Shown: positions 15,751 through 24,222, counted from the first letter of the stretch. The stretch is 64,000 nucleotides of DNA from Dehalococcoidia bacterium (GCA_020850615.1 JADZEI010000022.1:23578-87577); one strand, 5' to 3'. The notes: generated by a model not told the origin, from the letters alone. A program made the numbers and translations.

Positions 15751-18700
15751 ATGGAGCAGGACGGCGAAAGCCGCGAGGACGAAGGCCTCGAAACCGAATC
15801 CGACGGCGGGTGGTATTTCGATCTGCCGAACGGCGCATGGGAACGCCAGGAAGCGAAAAACCGCCAACTGCGCCAGAGCGTCCGGGACAACATCGACGAA
15901 TCCGTTGAGGCCGCGCCCCCCGACCCGTTCAAGGGCAAGTCCCGGGGGCTGTTCGGACGGCAGCGGAAGGACGAAGAGGAAGCCGGCGGCGGGCGGTCGA
16001 TCGCTGGCGGCAAGTGGACGCTGAACCGCAACCAGGGGTCGATCGACGACTCTGCGGCGCCCGACAGCGGGGCTGCTCCGCGGGCCGAAGCACCACCGCC
16101 ACCACCGGCGGGCGACGACCTGTTCGCATCGTTCCGGAAGCGCGACGACGAACCGGCCGGTCCGGCCGGGGAATACAGTACCGAGCCGCTGATCCCGCGG
16201 CGCCGCCAGCTCGACGACCAGCCGGCCGGCTGGCAGGCGCCGGCTGGCGATGACGGCGAGACCGACTCGCTCAGCATGATGCGCAGCTGGGCGCTGAGCC
16301 GCGGGGAGTCTGGCGGGCACCCCGAGCCGTTCGTGCTCGGCGGTTCGAAGCCACAGCACCACGTGGTGCTGCCGCCCGTCACGCCGCAGCGCGAGGAGAC
16401 GCCGCCCGAGGAGGCGCCGGTCACGAACCTGCGCGACTGGGCGCTCCGCCACCGCTCGCAGCAGGAGGCGGACGAGGCGCCGGCGCCGAAGGGCGAGGGC
16501 GACGAGCCAACCCGCTGGGACGAGATGTTCGGTGCGGAGCCCGCCGAAGGCGGCGCAACGCTCGACAGCATGCGCGCCTGGGCGACCGGCGAGATGCAGA
16601 CCGGCCTGGTCAAGGCCGACGACGATGACGACGCGCCCCGCGAAGTCCCGGCCGAGTTCCTGAAGCCGTTCGAGTGGGAGGACGGCGATGGCACCGGCGA
16701 CGAGGCCGCCGTCGCGTCCGACAGCGCGCCGACGGAGGAGCAGGACGCCGCCGCGCCGTGGACGCTGCACGCGGTGCCCGCCGAAGAGGACCTGCCGGCT
16801 CCCGCGGAGGAGCCCGTGGCCGAGCCGGCCTGGGAGCCCGCGGCCGCCACGGTGGTCGAGATGCCCGGCGATGACGACGAGCGGGCCTGGGAGCCTTCGG
16901 CGACGCCGATACAGCCGCTTACGAACTCCTGGGCGACGATGGGCCTGGACGACGAGACGGTGCTCCCGGGGCCTGAATCGGGTGCCGAAGAGAAGAAGCC
17001 CGGGCTCATGGGACGGCTGTTCGGCCGGAAGAAGAAGCAGGAACAGAAGCAGCCGGAGCCGGCCGAAGAGCCGACCTTCGGCGACACCTGGACGCTGGCC
17101 GACGAGGAACTCGGCACGCTCGCCGCGGCGCGGTCCGTCCCGTCGTCCGGGTGGGTTGAGGGCGAAGCGCGGACCGACTGGGTCGCCGAGGACGGCGACG
17201 ACGACAGTGGTACCGCGGGCGACGCCGGCGACAGCTGGACGTGGGAGCCCCACGCGGAGAGCGACGCCGCCCCGGCTGAGGTATCGCACGAGGACGAACC
17301 AGCTGCTGCGGCGCTCGAATCGGACGACATGGACGGCTGGAACTGGGAGCCGCGGACGGGAGCGGTCGCCGCGGAGCCACCCACCGAAACCTTCGCGGCC
17401 AACGTGGCCGACGAGGAGGTCGCCGACGGCGTGACGCCGGAACCGGCCCTCGCCGAGGCGAGTGCCGACGAGGCGACTGAAGACGAGGTGGCTGCGTGGG
17501 ACCCGGAGCCGTTCGAAGCCGTAGTGCCCGCGCATGCGGTGCCCGCGGAGGAATACGCTGCCCCCGCCCTGAACCACGAAGATGCTACTGTGGCCGGGAT
17601 GCCCGAGCCGGGACCCGACGCGGATCGCTTCGACGAGCCCGCCCACGACGCCGACGACGCGGAGTGGGAGGCGCGCCCGGCCGCGGCCTGGGACGAGACC
17701 GCGCCCACAGCCGCCATCGACAGCGGCGAGCCAGACGAACCGATGGCGCCCGCGTGGCAGGCGACGGTCGCGGACGAGCCGGCCGCGGCCTGGGAGCCGC
17801 AGGCGGTTGCCGATGACGGCGGCCCCGACGAGAGCATCTCGCCCGCATGGCCGGCAGCGGCCGCCGAAGCTGGCGACGAAGTCGCCGCGGGCTTCCAGTG
17901 GGAGCTCCCGCTCGAATCGCCCGCCGCACACGCCGAGCCGGTCGCTGAGGTGACCGAGGGGGCGCCCTTGACGCCCGCGTGGCAGGCGCCCGTGGCCGCG
18001 TGGGACGACGAATCGGACGACGCGGTCGTGCCGTGGCAGGTGTCAGAGCCGGTCGCAGAGGTGACCGAGGACGCGCCGGAAATGCCGGCGTGGCAGGCGC
18101 CCGTGGCCGCCTGGGACGCCGAGACGGACGAGACGGTCGTGCCGTGGCAGGTGGCCGGGCCGGTCGCTGAGGTGACCGAGGACGTGCCGGAAACGCCCGC
18201 GTGGCAGGCGCCCGTGGCGTCGTGGGACGATGAATCGGACGACGCGGTCGTGCCGTGGCAGACGGCTGAGCCGGTCGCGGAGGTGACGGAAGCAGCGGCC
18301 GAGACGCCCGCGTGGCAGGCGCCCGTGGCCGCGTGGGACGAGGAATCGACCGACACGGTCATGCCGTGGCAGGTGGTCGGGCCGGTCGCTGAGGTGACCG
18401 AGGACGTGCCGGAGACGCCCTCGTGGTCGGCGCCCGTGGCCTCGTCGGACGACGGATCGGACGAGACGGTCGTGCCGTGGCAGGTGTCAGAGCCGGTCGC
18501 GGAGGTGGCCGAGGAGGCGCCGGAGACGCCCGCGTGGTCGGCGCCCGTGGCCTCGTGGGACGACGCATCGGATGACACGGTGGTGCCGTGGCAGGTGGCC
18601 GAGCCGGTCGCTGAGGTGGCCGACGAGGCGCCGGAGGTGCCCGCGTGGTCGGCGCCCGTGGCCGCGTGGGACGACGAGTCGTCCGACACGGTCGTGCCGT

Positions 18701-20787
18701 GGCAGGTGTCAGAGCCGGTCGCTGAGGTGACCGAGGGGGCGCCTGAGACGCCTGCGTGGCAGACACCGGCGGCCGCCTGGGACGACGAATCGGACGACAC
18801 GGTCGTGCCGTGGCAGGTGGCCGGGCCGGTCGCGGAGGTGTCCGAGGAGGCGCCGGAGACGCCCGCGTGGTCGGCGCCGGTGGCATCGTGGGACGACGGA
18901 TCGGACGACGCGGTCGTGCCATGGCAGGTGGCCGAGCCGGTTGCTGAGGTGACCGAGGACGCGCCGGAAATGCCGGCGTGGCAGGCGCCTGTGGCCGCGT
19001 GGGACGCCGAGACGGACGACACGGTCGTGCCGTGGCAGGTGGCCGAGCCGGTCGCGGAGGTGACCGAAGCGGCGCCGGAAGTGCCGGCGTGGGAGCTGCC
19101 TGGCATCGCTTCGTGGGATGACGGGCGGGACGAGACCATTGTGCCGTGGCGGGCCGCGGAGCCGGTCGCCGAGTTGGAGGACGAGACGCCGGATGTGCCC
19201 GCGTGGGCGGCACCGGCTGCTTCGTGGCAGGAATCCGGCGACGAGGCCGGCATCCCGTGGGACCCGGGTGCCGGGGACGAAGCCCGCGAACCGGCCTCGA
19301 TCGAGGCGTACCGCGCCGAACACTCACCGCCGCCACCTGTGGAGGAGGACGACCCCTGGGCGTCGTTCATCGCCGCCCGGCGTGCGTCCGGTGAGTCGTT
19401 CCCAAAAGGCGAAGTCTCGGCCGATAACAACCCGGCCGGCCGGGACGTGTCTCTTTCCGGGGACAACCAGGACTTCAGCACCCCGTCGTATGACGAGGGC
19501 GCCGCGACCGTCGCTTCGAGCGACTGGACGACCTTCGACGCGGACGCGGGGACTCCCGCCTCCGGGGCGGAGGAGCACAACGACGACCCGTGGGCAGCTG
19601 TGGCCGCGGCCAGCGGCTACGGCGGCGCCCCGGACGAAATCGCGGTCTACCGCGGGCACACGGAGCGTTCGCACACCAATTTCGAAGCGGCAGAGACAGC
19701 GCGTCCCAGCTGGGGCGATGAGCTGGCGCACGAGCCAGCCCCCGAGTGGGCGGGCGAGGAAAGCGACGACGACGTGGTGCTCCGCGCCTTCTACGCGCAC
19801 GCCAGCGCCGATGAGGACGATAACGAGCCGGTCGAGGTGCCGTGGGGCCGCGAGGAAACCCAGGCGGCGTTCGGGCCGATCCTCGGCAGCGAGGCGGCGG
19901 ACCTCGTCGACGAGGTGAGCGGCTCGGTGGAGCATGGCGGTGCGTATTCGCGGCCGCCGCAGAGCTGGATGGCGCCCACACCCGCGCCGCGCGTGGCGGA
20001 ACCGGCGGGCTGGGGGCTGATCCCGGACGACGAGCCATTCTCGCCCTTCGAGCGCGCGCGCGGCGGCGACAACGAACCTCCGTGGGGGCCGCCCGCGGGC
20101 TACGACTTCGATTCCGAGGCGGCGCCGGCCGCGCGGGGCCACGGCCGCACCAAGACGCTCGTCCGCGAGATCGTGGAGACGGTGCTGCTCGCGGTGCTCG
20201 TGTTCCTCTGCGTGCGGGCCAGCTTCCAGAACTTCAAGGTCGACGGCACGTCGATGTACCCGACGCTCGACGACGGCCAGTTCCTCATCGTCAACAAGCT
20301 CGTCTACGCCGAGGTGGACACCGGCAAGCTCGGTGACTTCCTGCCGTTCATCGGCGCGGGCGAGGGTTCGAAGCACATCTTCCACGGGCCCGAACGGGGC
20401 GACATCGTCGTGCTCAAGGACCCGCGCAACCCGGATACGGACCTGATCAAGCGCGTCATCGGCCTGCCCGGCGACACGATCGAGATCCGGGCCGGGAGGG
20501 TGTACATCAACGACTTCCTGCTCGAAGAGCCGTACATCAAGCAGGAATGGCATGGCAACATGGCGAAGATCCGGATCGCGGAGGGTGAGTTCTTCGTGAT
20601 GGGCGACAACCGGGAGAACAGCCTGGACAGCCGCTCATCGATGGTCGGGCTCATCGGCGAGGAGCTGATCATCGGCAAGGCGATGTTCTCGTACTGGCCG
20701 ACGAGCCACCTCGGGCTGGCCCCGAACGGGAGCCCGGAGCTGAGCGACAAGCCGACGTTGACCACGCAGCGGATCGACACCCCGTAG
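15751..20787 (+). CDS. lepB: Signal peptidase I with giant acidic, Trp-rich repeat extension
   Basis: A 1,678-residue protein. The last ~210 residues are a complete type I signal peptidase: transmembrane helix about 1474-1492, catalytic Ser1501 in 'GTSMYPTLDDGQFLIVNK', general-base Lys1567 in 'DLIKRVIGLPGD', and 'MGDNRENSLDSR'. The enzyme cleaves signal peptides outside the membrane. The preceding ~1,470 residues have no hydrophobic helix and are rich in Asp, Glu, Ala, Pro and Trp. They include three 'R-x-W-A' boxes (for example 'MMRSWALSRG'), basic patches ('RLFGRKKKQEQK') and twelve 37-residue tandem repeats (residues 729-1173). This part should stay in the cytoplasm. Ordinary signal peptidases I are about 200-300 residues. 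No frameshift or stop separates the two parts. The symbol applies to the C-terminal domain. Confidence 0.85.
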   Translation: MEQDGESREDEGLETESDGGWYFDLPNGAWERQEAKNRQLRQSVRDNIDESVEAAPPDPFKGKSRGLFGRQRKDEEEAGGGRSIAGGKWTLNRNQGSIDDSAAPDSGAAPRAEAPPPPPAGDDLFASFRKRDDEPAGPAGEYSTEPLIPRRRQLDDQPAGWQAPAGDDGETDSLSMMRSWALSRGESGGHPEPFVLGGSKPQHHVVLPPVTPQREETPPEEAPVTNLRDWALRHRSQQEADEAPAPKGEGDEPTRWDEMFGAEPAEGGATLDSMRAWATGEMQTGLVKADDDDDAPREVPAEFLKPFEWEDGDGTGDEAAVASDSAPTEEQDAAAPWTLHAVPAEEDLPAPAEEPVAEPAWEPAAATVVEMPGDDDERAWEPSATPIQPLTNSWATMGLDDETVLPGPESGAEEKKPGLMGRLFGRKKKQEQKQPEPAEEPTFGDTWTLADEELGTLAAARSVPSSGWVEGEARTDWVAEDGDDDSGTAGDAGDSWTWEPHAESDAAPAEVSHEDEPAAAALESDDMDGWNWEPRTGAVAAEPPTETFAANVADEEVADGVTPEPALAEASADEATEDEVAAWDPEPFEAVVPAHAVPAEEYAAPALNHEDATVAGMPEPGPDADRFDEPAHDADDAEWEARPAAAWDETAPTAAIDSGEPDEPMAPAWQATVADEPAAAWEPQAVADDGGPDESISPAWPAAAAEAGDEVAAGFQWELPLESPAAHAEPVAEVTEGAPLTPAWQAPVAAWDDESDDAVVPWQVSEPVAEVTEDAPEMPAWQAPVAAWDAETDETVVPWQVAGPVAEVTEDVPETPAWQAPVASWDDESDDAVVPWQTAEPVAEVTEAAAETPAWQAPVAAWDEESTDTVMPWQVVGPVAEVTEDVPETPSWSAPVASSDDGSDETVVPWQVSEPVAEVAEEAPETPAWSAPVASWDDASDDTVVPWQVAEPVAEVADEAPEVPAWSAPVAAWDDESSDTVVPWQVSEPVAEVTEGAPETPAWQTPAAAWDDESDDTVVPWQVAGPVAEVSEEAPETPAWSAPVASWDDGSDDAVVPWQVAEPVAEVTEDAPEMPAWQAPVAAWDAETDDTVVPWQVAEPVAEVTEAAPEVPAWELPGIASWDDGRDETIVPWRAAEPVAELEDETPDVPAWAAPAASWQESGDEAGIPWDPGAGDEAREPASIEAYRAEHSPPPPVEEDDPWASFIAARRASGESFPKGEVSADNNPAGRDVSLSGDNQDFSTPSYDEGAATVASSDWTTFDADAGTPASGAEEHNDDPWAAVAAASGYGGAPDEIAVYRGHTERSHTNFEAAETARPSWGDELAHEPAPEWAGEESDDDVVLRAFYAHASADEDDNEPVEVPWGREETQAAFGPILGSEAADLVDEVSGSVEHGGAYSRPPQSWMAPTPAPRVAEPAGWGLIPDDEPFSPFERARGGDNEPPWGPPAGYDFDSEAAPAARGHGRTKTLVREIVETVLLAVLVFLCVRASFQNFKVDGTSMYPTLDDGQFLIVNKLVYAEVDTGKLGDFLPFIGAGEGSKHIFHGPERGDIVVLKDPRNPDTDLIKRVIGLPGDTIEIRAGRVYINDFLLEEPYIKQEWHGNMAKIRIAEGEFFVMGDNRENSLDSRSSMVGLIGEELIIGKAMFSYWPTSHLGLAPNGSPELSDKPTLTTQRIDTP
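17935..19269 (+). repeat. Twelve 111-bp tandem repeats inside the signal peptidase gene
   Basis: Units start at 17935, 18046, 18157, 18268, 18379, 18490, 18601, 18712, 18823, 18934, 19045 (114 bp) and 19159. Each encodes about 37 residues with the skeleton EPVAEVTE...P-A-W...A-W-D...D-x-V-V-P-W-Q. Three Trp positions and the acidic run are nearly invariant; the last two units are the most diverged. Near-identical units (for example units 2 and 10) suggest recent duplication or gene conversion. Confidence 0.95.
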
Positions 20788-20794
20788 TGCGATA

Positions 20795-20830
20795 GCCTGA
20801 GGGCGCGGGACGTGTCTCGCGCCCTCAGGC
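20795..20830 (+). promoter_or_regulatory. Strong hairpin between the two signal peptidase genes
   Basis: GCCTGAGGGCGCG pairs with CGCGCCCTCAGGC (13 bp) around a short loop, 8 nt after the first lepB stop. No T-run follows. The loop contains GTG 20812, a possible start of the next gene. It could attenuate transcription or control translation of the second peptidase. A second palindrome, GGCGGAAG-G-CTTCCGCC, follows at 20839-20855. Confidence 0.6.
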
Positions 20831-21678
20831 TGCATACTGGCGGAAGGCTTCCGCCCCCGGGGAAGGTCATCGAAACAACAGGCGACCCCTGGCAAGACGG
20901 CCCCGGCGCCGCACCACCGGGCCCGGAGGACGGCGACCCGGCCGCGCGTGCGGGGATGCCGCCGAGCGCCCTCGGCCCACCCGGCAGCTCACCCTGGCAA
21001 CCCCTCGACCCGGCCTCTGGCGGCGAGCCGCCGCCCCCTCTGACCCGGCCGCATGGCCTGCCCATCCGGCGGCGGGCAGCTGTGCGGGAAACGATCGAGA
21101 CGGTCCTGCTGGCGCTCCTCGTCTTCCTCTCGGTGAAGGCGAGCTTCCAGAACTTCCGTGTCGAAGGCCAGTCCATGGCGCCGACGCTGAACGACGGGCA
21201 GTTCCTGATCGTGAACAAGCTGGTGTACTCGGAGATCGATACCGGCCGGCTTTCGGACTTCCTCTGGTTCATCGATACGGGCGACGACGGCAAGCGGCAC
21301 GTGTTCCACGCGCCCGAACGCGGCGACATCGTGGTGCTGCACGACCCTGCGCAGCCGGGCCAGGACCTGATCAAGCGCGTCATCGGCCTGCCCGGCGAGA
21401 CGGTGGAGATCCGCACGGGCGTGGTTTACATCGACGGGCGGCAGCTCATCGAACCGTACATCGTGGAGCCGTGGCCGAGCTGGAGCATGCAGGCGACGGC
21501 CATCCCCGAGCGGTCGTACTTCGTGCTCGGCGACAACCGGAACAACAGCAACGACTCGCGCTTCCAGCAGATCGGGCTCATCCCGGAGGACCTGATCGTG
21601 GGCAAGGCGATGTTCTCGTACTGGCCGCGGAGCGACTTCGGGTTCGCGCCGAACGAGGAGCCAGGCTTCGCCGAGTAA
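20812..21678 (+). CDS. lepB: Signal peptidase I (second copy)
   Basis: A protein of up to 288 residues. The catalytic Ser is about 121 ('EGQSMAPTLNDGQFLIVNKL') and the Lys about 188 ('DLIKRVIGLPGE'), with 'LGDNRNNSNDSR' following. One transmembrane helix precedes the Ser ('TVLLALLVFLSVKASF'). The catalytic half is closely similar to the upstream giant paralogue, so this is a tandem duplication. The N-terminus is a short Pro/Gly-rich linker with 'GDPWQDG', reminiscent of the W motifs of its neighbour. The start is uncertain: GTG 20812 lies in a hairpin loop, while ATG 20956 would give 240 residues. The peptidase call itself is firm. Confidence 0.88.
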   Translation: MSRALRLHTGGRLPPPGKVIETTGDPWQDGPGAAPPGPEDGDPAARAGMPPSALGPPGSSPWQPLDPASGGEPPPPLTRPHGLPIRRRAAVRETIETVLLALLVFLSVKASFQNFRVEGQSMAPTLNDGQFLIVNKLVYSEIDTGRLSDFLWFIDTGDDGKRHVFHAPERGDIVVLHDPAQPGQDLIKRVIGLPGETVEIRTGVVYIDGRQLIEPYIVEPWPSWSMQATAIPERSYFVLGDNRNNSNDSRFQQIGLIPEDLIVGKAMFSYWPRSDFGFAPNEEPGFAE

Positions 21679-21679
21679 C

Positions 21680-21706
21680 AAGGCGTAGAGGCGTCAAGGC
21701 GTAGAG
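21680..21706. repeat. 11-bp direct repeat
   Basis: AAGGCGTAGAG occurs twice (21680-21690 and 21696-21706) in the gap between the second lepB and pyrE. No role is apparent. Confidence 0.5.
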
Positions 21707-21768
21707 TGGGCGTCCGCCGCGTGGCCGGGGTCGTTCGCTTGCGGCTTCACGCCTGCGGAGTCTGCGCC

Positions 21769-21781
21769 TACTATCCGGAGC
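21769..21781 (+). promoter_or_regulatory. Leaderless promoter of pyrE
   Basis: TACTAT at 21769-21774 lies 7 nt before GTG 21782. No Shine-Dalgarno sequence is present. Confidence 0.55.
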
Positions 21782-22342
21782 GTGACCACTTCTTCCCTGG
21801 AACAGCAGCTCGCCGACCGCGGGGCGATCCTTCGCGGCCATTTCCAGCTCTCGTCCGGCCGCCACGCCGACACCTATGTCGAGAAGTTCCGGATCCTGCA
21901 GTGGCCGGACATTACCGGCCAGCTCTGCGCGATGATCGCGGACCACTTCCGCGGGCAGGCGAACGTCGTCGCCGGGCCGACGACCGGGGGCGTGATCCTC
22001 GCCTACGAGACGGCGCGGCACCTCGGCACCCACAGCATCATCGCCGAGAAGCGCGAGGACGGACCCGGGCGCGAGTTCAAGCGCGGCTTCGAGCTCGGCG
22101 CGGGCGACCGCGTGCTCGTCGTCGATGATGTGCTGACGACCGGCGGCAGCGTGCGGGACGTGCTCGATGCCGTGCGCGAGCGCGGGGCCACCGTCGCGGG
22201 CGTGGGGATGCTGGTCGACCGCACCGGCGGCAAGGTGGACTTCGGCGTGCCGTTCTTCGCCTGCTTCAGCCTGGACATCGCTTCGTGGGCGCCGGAAGAG
22301 TGCGCGCTCTGCAAGCAGGGCATCGCGCTGACGATCACGTAA
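21782..22342 (+). CDS. pyrE: Orotate phosphoribosyltransferase
   Basis: A 186-residue enzyme that converts orotate and PRPP to OMP in pyrimidine synthesis. The PRPP loop 'VLVVDDVLTTGGSV' and the N-terminal 'GHFQLSSGRHADTYVEKF' are diagnostic. A pair of cysteines near the C-terminus ('ECALCKQG') is typical of this subgroup. The GTG at 21782 follows a -10-like element directly. It may share a transcript with the DinB-like and dihydropteroate-synthase-like genes, though each of the first two also has its own promoter-like element. No other pyr gene is nearby. Confidence 0.93.
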   Translation: MTTSSLEQQLADRGAILRGHFQLSSGRHADTYVEKFRILQWPDITGQLCAMIADHFRGQANVVAGPTTGGVILAYETARHLGTHSIIAEKREDGPGREFKRGFELGAGDRVLVVDDVLTTGGSVRDVLDAVRERGATVAGVGMLVDRTGGKVDFGVPFFACFSLDIASWAPEECALCKQGIALTIT

Positions 22343-22382
22343 CAGGGCGCGTCGCGGCGCCGGGGCCACTTCCCGGGTGCCG

Positions 22383-22394
22383 TACAATCACCGC
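22383..22394 (+). promoter_or_regulatory. Leaderless promoter of the DinB-like gene
   Basis: TACAAT at 22383-22388 is 6 nt before GTG 22395; no ribosome binding site lies between. Confidence 0.55.
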
Positions 22395-22895
22395 GTGCAG
22401 TACGTCCGCCAGGCCGGCAGCGACCCGAGCTTCCTGATCAAGGCGCTCAACGAGGCGTCGGGGGAGCTGCGCCAGCAGTTCTACGGCATCCCGCGGCAGC
22501 TGCTGCTCGAACCGGGCGAGGGGATCGACGACGCCTGGTCGCTGCTCGGCGTCGCGGTGCACATGCGCGATGTCGAGGCCGGGTTCCTCAAGCAGCTCGA
22601 GGCGATCGTGAGCGGCCGCAACGCCGAGATCCCGAACGTGGACCTGGACGACATCCCGATGCGCGAGGACTACGAGGACGAGGACGACGACGAGGTGCTG
22701 GACCAGTTCCACTACTACCGGCGGCACTCCAACTACGTGCTCTGGGACCTGAGCCCCGGCCAGTGGGAGCGCGAGGGCGTCCACCCCTACCGCGGCCGGG
22801 TGTCGATCATGACGCTCGCGCGGGAGATGTACCGTCACGACCTCGAACACCTCTGGCAGGCGCGCCGGATGGTCGAAGCGCTGGCTGCCCGTTGA
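22395..22895 (+). CDS. DinB-like four-helix protein
   Basis: A 166-residue protein resembling the DinB/YfiT superfamily. 'LLGVAVHMRDVEAGFLKQLE' and 'LAREMYRHDLEHLWQARRMV' provide His residues at the spacing used for metal binding in that fold. A very acidic loop ('REDYEDEDDDEVLDQ') interrupts it. DinB-family members include thiol transferases dependent on bacillithiol or mycothiol, but the substrate here is unknown. The start GTG 22395 is favoured by the adjacent TACAAT. The folate-type gene downstream overlaps or abuts its stop. Confidence 0.65.
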   Translation: MQYVRQAGSDPSFLIKALNEASGELRQQFYGIPRQLLLEPGEGIDDAWSLLGVAVHMRDVEAGFLKQLEAIVSGRNAEIPNVDLDDIPMREDYEDEDDDEVLDQFHYYRRHSNYVLWDLSPGQWEREGVHPYRGRVSIMTLAREMYRHDLEHLWQARRMVEALAAR

Positions 22896-22897
22896 GC

Positions 22898-24127
22898 GTG
22901 CCGCCCGTCCGTGTCGTTCCGCCGTCGCCGGGGCAGCTGGCGGCGGACCGCGAGGCGCCGTACGTCGTGTTCCTGCGGCTCGGCGATGCGGACGCGGCGA
23001 AGGTGGGCGCCGCCACGAACCGCTACCGCGAATTCGGCGAGCGGCCCCTCATCGTCGACGACGGGGACGCCGGGTTCGTGCGGCTGACCGGCGCGGCGGG
23101 TGCGGTGCGTGACTACGCACGCATCCTCAAGGCCGTCGGGCACCCGGCCGGCGAGCTCCTCCAGCGGGCGCTGGTGCCTCCGCGCGCCTGGCGGTTGCGG
23201 ACGCGGTCGCTGCCGCTGGACCGGCCCCACGTCATGGCGATCCTGAACCTGACCGGCGATTCGTTCTCGGGCGATGGCGTGGGCCGCGACCTGCGTGTCG
23301 CGATCGAGCGGGCCGGCGATATGCGCGCATGGGGCGCCGCGATCATCGATGTCGGCGCGGAGAGCGCGCGCGCCGACCGGCCCGTGCTCGACGAAGCGGA
23401 CGAGGCCGAGCTGGTGGGCCGGACGGTCGCCGCGCTGGTGCGCGAAGGCCACGTGGTTTCGAGCGACACCTACAAGCCGGCGGTGGCGCGGGCGGCGCTG
23501 GATGCGGGCGCGGAGATCGTGAACGACATCAGCGGGCTCACGCTCGGAACGGGAGCGGCGGAAGCGGCGGCGGAGGCCGATGCCGCGTACGTGCTGAACT
23601 ACAGCTTCAGCGTGCCCAAGCGCCGCCCGGAAATGCCGCCGCGCTACGCCGACGTGGTCGCCGCGACCGTGGCGTGGATGTTCGAGCGAACCGAGCAGCT
23701 CTGGGCGTGCGGGTTGCCGCGCGACCAGGTCGCCATCGACCCCGGGATCGCGTTCGGCAAGAGCCACGACGAGGACATCCAGGTGCAGCGGCGGCTGGGC
23801 GAGCTCGGGTCGCTCGGGCTGCCGGTGCTGCTCGCGCATTCGCGCAAGAACTTCATCGGGAGCGTGAACGGGCTGCCGCCCGGCACGCGCGACCTCGAGA
23901 CGCACATCGCTTCGGCGCTGGCATACGCGCAGGGCGCGCGCATCTTCCGCGTGCACGACGTGGTCGGCGCGCGGCGGGCGCTCGAGCTCGCGGCAGCGCT
24001 GACGACCGCCCCGGCCGGCACGTTCGCACCCGACGGCGAAAGCTGGCCCTGGCGTGCGGGCGCGGCGGCTTCGCACATGACCGTTGCGGCGCCGGACAAG
24101 CCGGCGCCCGGCGGGCAGCGCTGGTAG
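22898..24127 (+). CDS. Dihydropteroate synthase-like pterin-binding protein
   Basis: A 409-residue protein. Residues from about 105 on carry the pterin-binding barrel: 'MAILNLTGDSFSGDGVGRD', 'IIDVGAESARAD', 'DAGAEIVNDISGL' and 'LLAHSRKNFIGS'. Dihydropteroate synthase joins pterin and p-aminobenzoate in folate synthesis. Two loops differ from the usual form: NxTPDSF reads N-L-T-G-D-S-F and the STRPG loop reads S-A-R-A-D. An N-terminal domain of ~105 residues of unknown fold precedes it. The start is GTG 22898 or TTG 22892 (TTGA overlap with the previous stop). It could be the cell's folP or a divergent pterin-binding relative. Confidence 0.75.
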   Translation: MPPVRVVPPSPGQLAADREAPYVVFLRLGDADAAKVGAATNRYREFGERPLIVDDGDAGFVRLTGAAGAVRDYARILKAVGHPAGELLQRALVPPRAWRLRTRSLPLDRPHVMAILNLTGDSFSGDGVGRDLRVAIERAGDMRAWGAAIIDVGAESARADRPVLDEADEAELVGRTVAALVREGHVVSSDTYKPAVARAALDAGAEIVNDISGLTLGTGAAEAAAEADAAYVLNYSFSVPKRRPEMPPRYADVVAATVAWMFERTEQLWACGLPRDQVAIDPGIAFGKSHDEDIQVQRRLGELGSLGLPVLLAHSRKNFIGSVNGLPPGTRDLETHIASALAYAQGARIFRVHDVVGARRALELAAALTTAPAGTFAPDGESWPWRAGAAASHMTVAAPDKPAPGGQRW

Positions 24128-24192
24128 CGAGCTACCGGGGCGCGATAGCGAAGGGGCGGATCACCCATAGCCGCGGCGGCACGCGGCGCGCG

Positions 24193-24198
24193 TAGAAT
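24193..24198 (+). promoter_or_regulatory. Candidate -10 of the LLM oxidoreductase gene
   Basis: TAGAAT lies 24 nt before ATG 24223. The leader contains a GGAAAGGGG ribosome binding site, so this transcript is probably led, unlike its neighbours. Confidence 0.45.
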
Positions 24199-24222
24199 CG
24201 GCCGCACGGAAAGGGGACCCGC

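Noticed and set aside
17935..19269. Regularly spaced repeats as a CRISPR array
   Set aside because: Units are 111-bp in-frame coding repeats with no distinct spacers and no cas genes nearby.
15609..19580. A 1,323-codon minus-strand frame, rich in Ser, Thr and Ala, opposite the lepB repeats
   Set aside because: It is the antisense of a repetitive GC-rich gene, where stops are rare. The plus strand ends in a conserved LepB domain in the same frame.
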